The translations under genes were made by a program, and so were the position numbers. From Caulobacterales bacterium (GTDB taxonomy: Bacteria > Pseudomonadota > Alphaproteobacteria > Caulobacterales > Caulobacteraceae): a stretch of 64,000 nucleotides of DNA. The notes under the pieces were generated by a model. It had not been told where the DNA came from. It was given only the letters and a program-made list of their open reading frames with translations, and ran no database searches. Below, one piece after another: positions 18,275 to 26,941 of the stretch. Numbering within the stretch: position 1 is the first letter of the stretch; each line of letters begins with the position of its first letter. The DNA is taken from contig JAFLCS010000007.1 of assembly GCA_017302105.1 (NCBI GenBank), positions 29,950 through 93,949 on the forward strand. Direction: 5' to 3'.

Positions 18275-19459
18275 CTATGACCGAACCATCGCCCAGGCAG
18301 CCGCGGCGGCCCCGGTCATCCAGCCCGCGGGCGTCACCTCGCAGGCGTTGATGATGTCCAGTCGTCGTTTCAGGGACGTCCCAAACCGTCGAAGCGGTGC
18401 CGGCCCTTTCCGGTTGATCAGGCGGGCCAGCGCGCGAACGGTGGCCCCCTCGCCCGCGACCGTCCCTTCCCAGGCATAGCCGGCGACGTCAGCCAGGGTT
18501 GATTTGTAATCCCCCGCTCCACAGCCGAAATCGACTTCAGCATAGCCATCGTCTGCGGCCCGGAGCATCTGCAGCCAGGTCAGATACATCCCTGGACCGA
18601 AGCGCCGATACGCCGGTGCATAGACCGGAAACCACAGATGCAGGGTCCGACCGTCATCCAGAGACGCCTCCGCCGCCAGGAGCTCGCCTGACGCCGCGCG
18701 GAGCGATGCGATCCGCAGGCCGTAGCCGTCGGCGTGCCGCGACTTCAGTTCAGCCAGGAGATCTACGGTCCATCCGCAGGAAAAAATGTCATGGCGTCGC
18801 GTGCGGGCGTACTGGGCGCGCTTGGCGCTGATCAACCAGTCGAACACGGCCGGGTCGTCATCGTTCCAGTTGAAGCGGGCCGGCCCCAGTTCCTCCTCCA
18901 GCCGCCGCGCCTTGCGGGCCATGTTCTTCCAGAATTTGCGATTCTTCTGGTCGAGACGCCTCTGCAGGGCCTCGGCCCCGCCACCCACGCGCGCCGCCAT
19001 CCGCTCACGAGGAACAAAGCCGGGAACGGGTGCCCCTGACCAAGCACCTGCACTCAAGGTGCCGCCCAGCAACTCGACCAGTTGTTGCGGGCAAATCTTC
19101 GACCGCGAGGGCGCGATCACGCCGTGGTAGTCCGACATCGGTGCCGCCAAAGGCTGGTACAGCCCCCGCCGGCGCTGAACAGGGAAGAAGCCGCAGATGG
19201 ATTCGCCCTCATACACGATCGCCACCTGGGCCCCGGGGACCGCACTTGCGGCCTGGGTGAACCGAATATCGAAATAGGGATGCGACAGGGCCGCATTGGA
19301 TCGCCGAAAGCGTGTCCAGATCTGCTCCAGATCCGGGGTCAGCTCTTCGGGCCCGATCAACTCGACATTCATCTGGGCGCGCGTCGCCTCTTCACCGCCC
19401 TGGTTCTTGGGGCCCGATGCCGGCATGGCGATAATGAAGTCGGGATCGCGCGCGTTCAT
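18275..19459 (-). CDS. FemAB/GNAT-like acyltransferase (second of tandem pair)
   Basis: 394 aa from the ATG at 19459, which follows the upstream stop by one base (TGAcATG). An ATG at 19372 would give a start aligned with the paralogue. It shares with the gene upstream LAAPMxDYHG, RRHDIFxCGWTVDLL, the HLWFPVYAP block and a C-terminal ACEVTPAGW motif. The C-terminal half (LLAAEASLDDGRTLHLWF...YLTWLQML) resembles the GNAT_BioF2/CelD-type fold used to transfer acyl or aminoacyl groups in envelope synthesis. Cytoplasmic, with no membrane segments. Substrate unknown. Confidence 0.65.
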   Translation of the reverse strand: MNARDPDFIIAMPASGPKNQGGEEATRAQMNVELIGPEELTPDLEQIWTRFRRSNAALSHPYFDIRFTQAASAVPGAQVAIVYEGESICGFFPVQRRRGLYQPLAAPMSDYHGVIAPSRSKICPQQLVELLGGTLSAGAWSGAPVPGFVPRERMAARVGGGAEALQRRLDQKNRKFWKNMARKARRLEEELGPARFNWNDDDPAVFDWLISAKRAQYARTRRHDIFSCGWTVDLLAELKSRHADGYGLRIASLRAASGELLAAEASLDDGRTLHLWFPVYAPAYRRFGPGMYLTWLQMLRAADDGYAEVDFGCGAGDYKSTLADVAGYAWEGTVAGEGATVRALARLINRKGPAPLRRFGTSLKRRLDIINACEVTPAGWMTGAAAAAWAMVRS

Positions 19460-19460
19460 G

Positions 19461-20597
19461 TCAGGCCGACCCCGATTGCGCGTGTGATCTCAGCTTCTCC
19501 AGGCCGGTCACGGCAGCAGCAGTGGCACCGCGCCAGCGACCGGCGGAGGTCGTCTCGCAGGCTTCCACGACGGCCCATCGGCGGCGCAGGCTTTCAGTCA
19601 GGGTTTTGGCCGGTCCGATCGACACCTCGTCGAGGGCGCGATCCGCCAACCGTTGCCAGCCGGTGCGGAGCACCGTCTTCTCCGTCACCCATTCCTCGAT
19701 GTCACAGAAGTATTTCTTGTAACATTCACCGGCGAAGCCGAAGTCGAAGATCTTGAACCCGTCCGCTGATTTCAGGCGCATGGTGTCCTGGCTCAGCAAA
19801 ATACCGGGCGAGCAACGCGCGGCATCGGCGGCGTAGGACGGGAACCAGAAATGATAGTGTGAGCCACCGTACAGGCTGAGCTCCATGGCGGCCGGTCGAT
19901 CCCCGGCCCACAACACGGCCATGGCGGCTCCGAAATCTGGCCTTCGCTCCATCATCAAGGCCCTGAGAACGTCGACGGTCCAGCCACAGGCGAAGATGTC
20001 GTGGCGTCCCGTGCGGCGGTACTGGTCTCGTTTCCAGGCGACCAGTTCGTCCAGACGGGCCGGATCGCGAACGTCGACCTCGGTCCAGACCTCGCCCGCG
20101 CGGTCCCGTGCCAACGAGCGCCGCGCACGGTCCTTGTCCTTGAAGAACTTGCCGTATGCGGAGCGGCGTTCGGCATCGTATTTGCCCCACCCATCGCGCA
20201 GGTCGGCCCTCAACACCCGGCGGTTCGGTCCTCCGAAGTCCGCGGGGACCCAGCCGTTGACCTTAAGGCTGTCCGCACGCAGCAGACCGGGCATGGCCGC
20301 CAGCAGGGGACGCTGCTGGCGCGGTGCCAGGATCAGGCCGTGATAGTCGTTCATCGGGGCGGCCAGCGGCTGCGCCGTTCGACCGCGCATCTGGTAGGGG
20401 AAGAAGCCGACGATAGTCCCTGCGCGGTGCAGGACGGCGACCCGAGCATCGGGGACCACCTGGCTGACGATCTGGGTGAATTCCGGCCAGAAGAACGGCG
20501 TCTCGTACAGGGAGTCCGACTGCACGAACTGCCGCCACAGTTCCACTTCCGACGCGCCGAGGTCGTCGGCCTGGATCAGGTCAACCTTCAGGTCCAT
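19461..20597 (-). CDS. FemAB/GNAT-like acyltransferase (first of tandem pair)
   Basis: 378 aa from ATG 20597, preceded by AGGAAGG. Same architecture as its downstream paralogue: N-terminal GNAT-like lobe (VAVLHRAGTIVGFFPYQMRGR), LAAPMNDYHGLI, a Lys/Arg-rich helix (KFFKDKDRARRSLARDR), RRTGRHDIFACGWTVDVLRAL, and a C-terminal GNAT lobe (AMELSLYGGSHYHFWFPSY, FKIFDFGFAGECYKKYF). First gene of the three-gene operon. A palindrome at 20644-20662 lies just upstream. The pair looks like an old tandem duplication. Confidence 0.65.
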   Translation of the reverse strand: MDLKVDLIQADDLGASEVELWRQFVQSDSLYETPFFWPEFTQIVSQVVPDARVAVLHRAGTIVGFFPYQMRGRTAQPLAAPMNDYHGLILAPRQQRPLLAAMPGLLRADSLKVNGWVPADFGGPNRRVLRADLRDGWGKYDAERRSAYGKFFKDKDRARRSLARDRAGEVWTEVDVRDPARLDELVAWKRDQYRRTGRHDIFACGWTVDVLRALMMERRPDFGAAMAVLWAGDRPAAMELSLYGGSHYHFWFPSYAADAARCSPGILLSQDTMRLKSADGFKIFDFGFAGECYKKYFCDIEEWVTEKTVLRTGWQRLADRALDEVSIGPAKTLTESLRRRWAVVEACETTSAGRWRGATAAAVTGLEKLRSHAQSGSA

Positions 20598-20643
20598 GAG
20601 CCCTTCCTTTGGGACCATCATGCCTGAGCTGCCTTTCAGCGTG

Positions 20644-20662
20644 GTTCACCGACATGGTGAAC
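20644..20662. promoter_or_regulatory. Palindromic operator-like site upstream of the acyltransferase operon
   Basis: Perfect inverted repeat GTTCACC-N5-GGTGAAC, 47 nt upstream of the first gene's ATG, in the 113-nt space between it and the end of the adenosine deaminase gene. Symmetry and position suit a dimeric repressor or activator. No regulator gene is adjacent. Confidence 0.4.
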
Positions 20663-20710
20663 AGAACCTTTCGGCGGCTCGACGTCGGATGAAGACGGAA
20701 AATGACCGAC

Positions 20711-22228
20711 CTAGGGCGTGGCCCAGTCCGCCTCGAAGTCCGTCAGGAGCGCTTCATAGCGGCGCTGCTCGCGCGCCTTGGGGCTCGAGTCCACAAGGGC
20801 CTGACACGCTGCTGAATAGAACTGGCCGCCGGCACAGGCCGGATGGAGTTGCTGGTAGTGGCCGGGATCTAGCCACAGCCCCTCGCCCGGCAGAAAGCTG
20901 AATGCCAGGGCATTACGGGCCGAGGTCACGAGGTCTTGATAGGTCGCGCCCGTCTCGAACACGGCACGCGCATATTCACTGGACAGATCCGAGCGCGAGA
21001 GGCCTGGATCGTCCGTGGTATAGATGACCGGCACATCGGCCTCACGCAGCCAGATCACCGGATGGTCTGCCCCTTCCACCCCCAGGATGTCAGCGTTTGA
21101 AGTCAGATTGACCTCGACCGCAATGCGATCAGCCGCCAGGGTCTGAACGAGATCCAACGCCCCGCTTTCGTACGGAATCGCTACCCCGTGGCCAATGCGT
21201 CGGGCTCCAGCCGCGACGGCGGCGTGCACGTGGTCGCCGATCTCGTTGGGCGTGGCGTAGTCCAGCGTCAACTCGCCGGCATGGAGCGCGGCGGGCACCT
21301 CCAACGACACCAGCGACGCAATCATCTGCATATGCAAATCATAGTTGCGCAGCGCATTGGGATGATCTTCGGGCGCAACCAGTTGCAAGCCTACCCAGCG
21401 CGGGTCGGCGGCGACCAAGGCCGCGCCAAGGGCCAACTGGCCGTATGTCTCTTCGGGAAGCAAAAGCCGGTTGGTCTGGACGAGAAAGCGAACGGTCACG
21501 TCGCAACCCGTTCGACCGCCCGAGATCGAGGTCTCGCGCGACTGGATCCACGCCGCCGGCGGGGGGCAGTGCAAGACCTCCTCGGCCCGCGCCATGACGG
21601 CATCGGTCTCGGCCCGGGCCGCCGACACCAGCGCCGGCAGCCCCGCCGCAACAGCCAGTTCCATCTCCGCCGGATCGTCGGACCAGCCGGCGGCACGCCC
21701 CAGCTCCCGCGCCGGGCGCGACTGGGGCATCCACATCACCTCGACATAGAAGGTGTTCTGGGCGGCCAGGGTCGCCATCAGATCAGCCAGCATATCACCG
21801 CGGCGCGCATCCCGCGTGGCCCCGAACCGATCGAACGCCGTAAAGAACTGGTCGTGGCCGTTGCGGTCGGCGAAACCGGGCCGGCGCGTCGACAGACTGT
21901 CCATCATCAGGGACCGTTGTTCGGCTGTGAGCGTGGACGCCAGCACGCGATCGCCATCCGGCACACAGGGGTCCGTCAGGGCCCAGCGCACCGTGTCGAC
22001 GCACAGGCCGTCCTCGGCGGCCCATTGGAGATAGCTCTCGGCATAGGGCGCGCCCGACAGGTGAATGTGCAGGTCACCGCCCTTGGGCATGGCCCGGATC
22101 ACGGCCCGGATTTCGGCCCGGCTCATATGCGAGAAATCAGGTCGCTGGTCGTCAGGCGACCGATCCTGTGCCCAGACTGGCATCGCCAGGGTCACCATCA
22201 ACCCCGCCAGGGCCAGCCATCGCAGCAT
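20711..22228 (-). CDS. Exported adenosine deaminase-family protein
   Basis: 505 aa from ATG 22228 (GGGGGGATTGG upstream). A signal peptide ends in PVWAQ (about residue 21), so the enzyme is predicted to be periplasmic or secreted, unlike the cytosolic Add protein. Metallo-amidohydrolase motifs: HIH at 54-56 (GGDLHIHLSGAP), LHAGE, GARRIGHGVAI, and TTDDPGLS with the metal-binding Asp. These fit the adenosine deaminase/ADGF group, hydrolysing adenosine to inosine and ammonia. The extra N-terminal length also recalls the ADGF subgroup. It likely serves purine scavenging outside the cytoplasm. Confidence 0.8.
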   Translation of the reverse strand: MLRWLALAGLMVTLAMPVWAQDRSPDDQRPDFSHMSRAEIRAVIRAMPKGGDLHIHLSGAPYAESYLQWAAEDGLCVDTVRWALTDPCVPDGDRVLASTLTAEQRSLMMDSLSTRRPGFADRNGHDQFFTAFDRFGATRDARRGDMLADLMATLAAQNTFYVEVMWMPQSRPARELGRAAGWSDDPAEMELAVAAGLPALVSAARAETDAVMARAEEVLHCPPPAAWIQSRETSISGGRTGCDVTVRFLVQTNRLLLPEETYGQLALGAALVAADPRWVGLQLVAPEDHPNALRNYDLHMQMIASLVSLEVPAALHAGELTLDYATPNEIGDHVHAAVAAGARRIGHGVAIPYESGALDLVQTLAADRIAVEVNLTSNADILGVEGADHPVIWLREADVPVIYTTDDPGLSRSDLSSEYARAVFETGATYQDLVTSARNALAFSFLPGEGLWLDPGHYQQLHPACAGGQFYSAACQALVDSSPKAREQRRYEALLTDFEADWATP

Positions 22229-22362
22229 CCAATCCCCCCGAACTGCCGTCAGCAACCTAACGGTACCCGAGGCTTTCAGCCAGCTCCCCCGCGCACAAGA
22301 TCACCCCAGGCGTCCGCCAACACCCGGCGAGCGCTCCGACCGGTCTTTAGGGTCCAGTCCGA

Positions 22363-22818
22363 CTAGTCGTTCAGGTTCCAGGTAAAGGCACCCATGCTCT
22401 GTGCGTGCAGGGTCACGAAATTGCGAACCTCCTGGTGGGCCTCGCAATAGACCGAGCCATTATCCCAGAATTCATAAGGGCCGGGATATTCGACACAGAG
22501 CGGATGATCGCCCTGCCAGACGTCGGAGTCAGAACCTTCGACCTCGGCATAGCCGTACATATAGGCATTGGTCGTCTGGGCCAGATCACGGCACTGTCCC
22601 GGCGCGACGTTGTACCAGCCGGCATTGCTGAAGGTGCCGGATCCTACCGGCTGATAGGAAATCGCCACCTGGGCCGTCACGCGTGTTTGGTTGCAGACCC
22701 GCAGCGTGATGACAGACGAATCCGAAGGGGGGCCGGCCGCCAGGGCCGGCTGGGCCGACATCAGGCTCGCCACCCCGAAGGACCCTGCGACCAGCACGGT
22801 CGTCAGCAGATTTCTCAT
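22363..22818 (-). CDS. Exported DUF1036 protein
   Basis: 151 aa, ATG with GGGGAG upstream. A signal peptide is cleaved after about residue 27 (QPALA). The mature domain has VCNQTRVTAQVAISY, GWYNVAPGQCRDL, and four Cys in all, suggesting two disulfides. The GWYNVAPGQC motif is the mark of DUF1036, a family of small exported proteins of unknown role. It is divergent from the ferredoxin-reductase-like gene at 22947. Confidence 0.75.
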   Translation of the reverse strand: MRNLLTTVLVAGSFGVASLMSAQPALAAGPPSDSSVITLRVCNQTRVTAQVAISYQPVGSGTFSNAGWYNVAPGQCRDLAQTTNAYMYGYAEVEGSDSDVWQGDHPLCVEYPGPYEFWDNGSVYCEAHQEVRNFVTLHAQSMGAFTWNLND

Positions 22819-22946
22819 TTCATTCTCCCCAGCGAACGCTGTCCCTAACTCGAAATATCACGGATCTTTCATGGCGCACCAGGGAATTCAATCAGCTAGG
22901 AAGCGGCCTTGCCTCCGTGGGCGGGCTGTTCGATCCTGAGATTGAG

Positions 22947-24170
22947 ATGGAGTCCCACACCTTGCGCGTCGTGATTATCGGAGCCGGCCATGCTGGCGGT
23001 TCGGTCGCCGGTTTCCTGCGTCAGTACGGGTTCCAGGGACCGATCACCCTGATCGGAGACGAACCGATAGCGCCCTATCAGCGCCCGCCCCTGTCCAAGG
23101 CGTGGCTCAAAGGCGAAGCCGATGCCGACAGCCTGCAACTGAAGGAGCCGGACTGGTGGGCGGACAACGGCTGCGACCTGCGGGTCGCTCGGAGCGTCAC
23201 GGCGATCGACCGCACCACCCGGACCGTCGTCACCGGCCGCGAGTCTGTGCCGTACGACGCCCTGGTCATCGCCACCGGGGCCCGTGCCCGGCGTATAGAC
23301 ATGGCCGGTGCCGACCTGGACGGCGTGCTGTTCCTCAGGACCGCCGCTGACGCCGAGGCGCTGAAACCGCGCCTGGGGCCCGGGCGTCGCCTGGCCGTGA
23401 TCGGTGGGGGCTATGTCGGGCTGGAAGCCGCCGCCTCGGCCACGGCCATGGGTGGCTCGGCAGTCGTGCTCGAGCGAGAACCCCGCGTTCTGGCCCGCGT
23501 GGCATCAGAGCCATTGTCCGACTTCTACCAGGCGGCCCACAGGCGTCGCGGTGTCGAGATCCTGACCCGCACCTCGGTGACCAGGCTGGAGGGCGACGGG
23601 TCGGTGGCGACCGTGGTCCTGGCCGATGGCCAGCGCGTCGCCTGCGACACGGTACTGGTCGGGGTCGGGGCCATCGCCAATACGGATCTGGCCGAGGCGG
23701 CGGGCCTGGATTGTCGCGACGGCGTCATCGTGGACGCGGCCGCGCGGGCGAGTGATCCGAGCATCTGGGCGGTCGGTGACGTGACCCGTCGACCCGGCGG
23801 CCTGTTCGGTGGCGACATCCGCTTCGAGAGTGTGCCGAATGCGCTGGAACAGGCCAAACAGGCCGCCGCCGCCATCGCCGGGCGCGACCAGCCGCCGACC
23901 GAAGTCCCGTGGTTCTGGTCCGACCAGTTCGACCTGAAGCTCCAGATGGCGGGGCTGGCGCGCGACACCGACCGGCTGATCGTTCGGGGCGACCCGGACA
24001 GCGAACGGTTTGCCGTCTTCCACCTGAAGGGTGAGCTGATCCGCTGCGTCGAGGCCGTCAACGCTCCGCCGGAATTCATGGCCGGGCGCTTGCTGATCGG
24101 CAAACAGACTCCGGTGGACGCCACCCGGCTCGCTGATCCTGCGGTCAGTATGAAAGCGGTGACGCTCTAG
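22947..24170 (+). CDS. NAD(P)/FAD-dependent oxidoreductase (ferredoxin reductase type)
   Basis: 407 aa from ATG 22947 (a GTG ten codons earlier is less likely). FAD-binding fold RVVIIGAGHAGGSVAGFLR at the N-terminus, the PYQRPPLSKAWL motif typical of rubredoxin/putidaredoxin reductases, an NADH fold RLAVIGGGYVGLEAAA in the middle, and IWAVGDVTRRP near the FAD flavin. A C-terminal reductase domain has FWSDQFDLKLQMAGLA. It transfers electrons from NAD(P)H to a ferredoxin or Rieske partner. The convergent neighbour encodes a double CDGSH iron-sulfur protein, a possible partner by position only. Confidence 0.85.
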   Translation: MESHTLRVVIIGAGHAGGSVAGFLRQYGFQGPITLIGDEPIAPYQRPPLSKAWLKGEADADSLQLKEPDWWADNGCDLRVARSVTAIDRTTRTVVTGRESVPYDALVIATGARARRIDMAGADLDGVLFLRTAADAEALKPRLGPGRRLAVIGGGYVGLEAAASATAMGGSAVVLEREPRVLARVASEPLSDFYQAAHRRRGVEILTRTSVTRLEGDGSVATVVLADGQRVACDTVLVGVGAIANTDLAEAAGLDCRDGVIVDAAARASDPSIWAVGDVTRRPGGLFGGDIRFESVPNALEQAKQAAAAIAGRDQPPTEVPWFWSDQFDLKLQMAGLARDTDRLIVRGDPDSERFAVFHLKGELIRCVEAVNAPPEFMAGRLLIGKQTPVDATRLADPAVSMKAVTL

Positions 24171-24901
24171 TCAGTGAGCCCGTCCTTGAATTTCATCGAG
24201 GCGTGTGTGCCGTCGCAGAAAGGCTTGTTCGAGGAGGCACCGCACCGGCACAGGGTCTGACGGTTGCGGATCTCATAGCTGTCGCCGCGGGCGCTCTGAA
24301 CCCGGATTCCGCCCCGCAGTTGCAGCGGCCCGCTCACCCCCAGCGCCGGGTCCTCGATCAGGGCCAGGGCCGCCGGCTGGGGCGTCTCGACCGGCACGCC
24401 GGTCTGGCGGTCCCAGACTAGCAAACGCCCTGAAGGGCATTGATGCGCCATATAGACCGCCAGCTCGCCATGGCGCTCTCCGGGCTCCATCACCTCGTTC
24501 CAGAAGCGGTCGCCGTTGTCGCAGAATCGCGCGAAAGCGCAGAAATTCTCATTATCCGTGAGGCTGTATTTCGGCCCGTCCATCTCCGTCGCATCATCCA
24601 GCATCGGCGCGAAACTGGCCGTCTCCGTCAGGTCAATTCCCGCCTTGAGGTGCGACCCGTCGCAATAGGGCTTGTTCCGGGACTGACCGCACCGACACAG
24701 CAAGGTGCCGTCCTTGACCTCGAACTCCTGCCCCTGCGTGAAGGTCCAGGAATTCTGTGTCTCGTTGGGGGTGATGGACTGGATATGCATCGGCGTCGCG
24801 CCACGGACCCGATACGGCCCGTTGGCGACGACCTCGATCGAGATCGACGGGTCCGCCTGCGTCGTTCCCGCCTGGATTCTGGGCTTGCTGTAGTCGGACA
24901 T
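24167..24901 (-). CDS. Iron-sulfur protein with two CDGSH motifs
   Basis: 244 aa from ATG 24901. CDGSH-type motifs lie at residues 69-84 (CRCGQSRNKPYCDGSH) and 218-233 (CRCGASSNKPFCDGTH), each expected to bind a 2Fe-2S cluster with 3 Cys and 1 His. Between them is a segment with Cys 121, 127 and 155 and the pattern HQCPSGRLLVWD, like the divergent 4Fe-4S domain often fused to CDGSH units. It is probably a cytoplasmic redox or cluster-transfer protein. The 3' end overlaps the convergent oxidoreductase by CTAG, so both stop codons share one palindrome. Confidence 0.85.
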   Translation of the reverse strand: MSDYSKPRIQAGTTQADPSISIEVVANGPYRVRGATPMHIQSITPNETQNSWTFTQGQEFEVKDGTLLCRCGQSRNKPYCDGSHLKAGIDLTETASFAPMLDDATEMDGPKYSLTDNENFCAFARFCDNGDRFWNEVMEPGERHGELAVYMAHQCPSGRLLVWDRQTGVPVETPQPAALALIEDPALGVSGPLQLRGGIRVQSARGDSYEIRNRQTLCRCGASSNKPFCDGTHASMKFKDGLTD

Positions 24902-25031
24902 TCGATCACCCCCTGTGCGCGACGGACCGGCAGACACCTAACGAACACCGATACGATCGCTGCGTCGAGGGGGAGAATTCGGCGCGGGCCGACTGGCCGT
25001 CTGAAAATCACACCCAAAACCGGATACGACC

Positions 25032-26429
25032 CTAGAACAGTACTCGCGGGTTCATGATCCGCCGCGGGTCGAGCGCCGCCCGCACCGACCGCATGGCAGC
25101 TACCTGGACGGGATCCTTGTAACGCTGGGCCTCAGCACTTTTCAGCACGCCCAGCCCATGCTCCGCCGAGATCGACCCGTCGCGGGCGGCCACGGCATCG
25201 TGGACCACCCGTGCGCCCTCGTCGCGGCGGGCCGCGAAGGCACCGGAGTCTGCCCCTTCGGGCGGTACAACGTTGTAGTGCAGATTGCCGTCGCCCAGAT
25301 GCCCGAACGTCACCAGCCGGATGCCCGGACAGGCGGCCGCCAGGGCAGCGTCCGTCTGTGCAATGAAATCCGCAATCTCGGACAGCGGCAGGGAAACATC
25401 GTGCTTCCATCCTCCGCCGGCCGCTTTCTGAGCCGCCGACATATCCTCACGCAGCCGCCAGAACTGAGCAGCCTGAGCCTGCGTCTGGGCTACGGCGGCG
25501 TCCACGATCAGACCGGCCTCAAGGGTCCGTTCCAGCAATCGTTCCAGGCCTCGTTCGGCCGCGCCCGGCTCCCCGGACACCAGTTCAATCAGAATCGTCC
25601 AGGGCGGTCGGCTTTCGAGCGGCTCACGAGTGTCGGGAATGTGGGCCAACACGAGATCCAGCCCTTGCCGGTTCATCAGCTCAAATGCTTCGACCCCCCC
25701 GCCCGTCTCGGCCTTGGCGATGGCGAGCAGTTCGAGCGCGGCGTGGACGGTCGTAACGCCGACCAGGGCGGTGGCGCGCGACCGCATGACCGGAAACAAC
25801 TTGAGCGCCGCCGCCGTGACGATACCGAGTGTCCCCTCCGCCCCGATCAGGAGTTGCTTGAGATCATACCCCGTATTGTCCTTCCTGAGCCGCTTCAAAC
25901 CCTGGAACACTGAGCCGTCTGCCAGCACCGCCTCCAGCCCGAGCACAAGATCGCGCGTCACGCCATAGCGCAGCACGGCGGTGCCGCCGGCATTGGTCGA
26001 GATCACCCCACCGATTGTGGCCGTGCCCTCCGCCGCCAGGCTGAGCGGGAACATCCGGTCCGCCGCCGCCGCCGTTTCCTGAGCTTCGCGCAGGGTCAGG
26101 CCCGCCTCGACCACCATGACGTCTTCCAGCGGCAACACGGCCCTCACAGCCCGCATTCTCTTCAGGCTGAGCAGGACCTCGCCCTGGGGAATCTGCCCCC
26201 CCACCAGACCCGTGTTTCCGCCCTGCGGTGTAATCGCCAGACCATGTTTGGCGCACACCCTGACTGCGGCCGCGACCTGATCGGTCGATCCGGGCATCAG
26301 CATCAATGGCGTCGTCCCGCTCCAGGCCCCCCGCCACTCCACCAGTTGAGGTGCAATCCGCTCGGCATCGTCGGTCCAGCCCTGCGGGCCGACCGCAGAC
26401 TTGAGCTCTTCGAGGGCGGCGCTATCCAT
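25032..26429 (-). CDS. FAD-binding oxidoreductase, D-2-hydroxyacid dehydrogenase type
   Basis: 465 aa from ATG 26429. PCMH-type FAD domain with GLAITPQGGNTGLVGGQIP and GTATIGGVISTNAGGTAVLRYG; the FAD-linked oxidase C-terminal domain ends with the HxxHxG-like FGHLGDGNLHYNV and the AEHGLGVLKS block. This is the GlcD/LldD-like family oxidising D-lactate, glycolate or D-2-hydroxyglutarate. The exact substrate cannot be told. Its ATG is only 5 nt from the divergent Nudix ATG, so each promoter would have to lie inside the other gene, unless Nudix starts later. Confidence 0.85.
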   Translation of the reverse strand: MDSAALEELKSAVGPQGWTDDAERIAPQLVEWRGAWSGTTPLMLMPGSTDQVAAAVRVCAKHGLAITPQGGNTGLVGGQIPQGEVLLSLKRMRAVRAVLPLEDVMVVEAGLTLREAQETAAAADRMFPLSLAAEGTATIGGVISTNAGGTAVLRYGVTRDLVLGLEAVLADGSVFQGLKRLRKDNTGYDLKQLLIGAEGTLGIVTAAALKLFPVMRSRATALVGVTTVHAALELLAIAKAETGGGVEAFELMNRQGLDLVLAHIPDTREPLESRPPWTILIELVSGEPGAAERGLERLLERTLEAGLIVDAAVAQTQAQAAQFWRLREDMSAAQKAAGGGWKHDVSLPLSEIADFIAQTDAALAAACPGIRLVTFGHLGDGNLHYNVVPPEGADSGAFAARRDEGARVVHDAVAARDGSISAEHGLGVLKSAEAQRYKDPVQVAAMRSVRAALDPRRIMNPRVLF

Positions 26430-26434
26430 GACCC

Positions 26435-26875
26435 ATGTCTGACCCCAAGCGCACACCAAAGGCAATGACGCCGGTCCCCGCGGTCGGAGTTGTCTGCTTT
26501 CGCGGCGACGAAGTGTTGCTGATCCGGCGCGGTCGCCCCCCGCGAGAGGGACAGTGGAGCCTGCCGGGGGGCCGGATCGAAGCCGGCGAACGGGCTGTCG
26601 AGGCCGCCTTGCGTGAACTGCTGGAGGAAACCGGCATCCAGGCCAAAATCCTGGGCCTGATCGACGTGGTTGACGGAGTCTTCCCGGAAGCGGGGCTTCA
26701 CTATGTGCTGATCGACTATGCCGCGCGCTGGACCGGTGGCGAACCCCGCGCCGGCGATGATGCGGACGACGCGGTTTTTCTCCCGTTGGGTGAGGCGATG
26801 GCCCGCGTGGACTGGGAAGAGACGCGCCGGGTCCTGCGCGAGGCCGTGGATCGATTCGCCTCGGACGCGCCTTGA
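26435..26875 (+). CDS. Nudix hydrolase
   Basis: 146 aa from ATG 26435, or 136 aa from ATG 26465, which has AAAGG close upstream; neither start has a good ribosome-binding site. The Nudix box GRIEAGERAVEAALRELLEE TG begins near residue 46 with REx2EE at 60-65, binding Mg. The ADP-ribose/NADH-like subgroup is suggested by PAVGVVCFRGDEVLLIRRGR at the N-terminus; the substrate is not clear. Divergent from the FAD oxidoreductase with 5 nt between the start codons. Confidence 0.85.
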   Translation: MSDPKRTPKAMTPVPAVGVVCFRGDEVLLIRRGRPPREGQWSLPGGRIEAGERAVEAALRELLEETGIQAKILGLIDVVDGVFPEAGLHYVLIDYAARWTGGEPRAGDDADDAVFLPLGEAMARVDWEETRRVLREAVDRFASDAP

Positions 26876-26941
26876 GTCGACAGACTGTTCCCGGAGGATC
26901 AGGCTGCCTCTCTGGACATGGCCGAACCGGGGGGTACCGCC

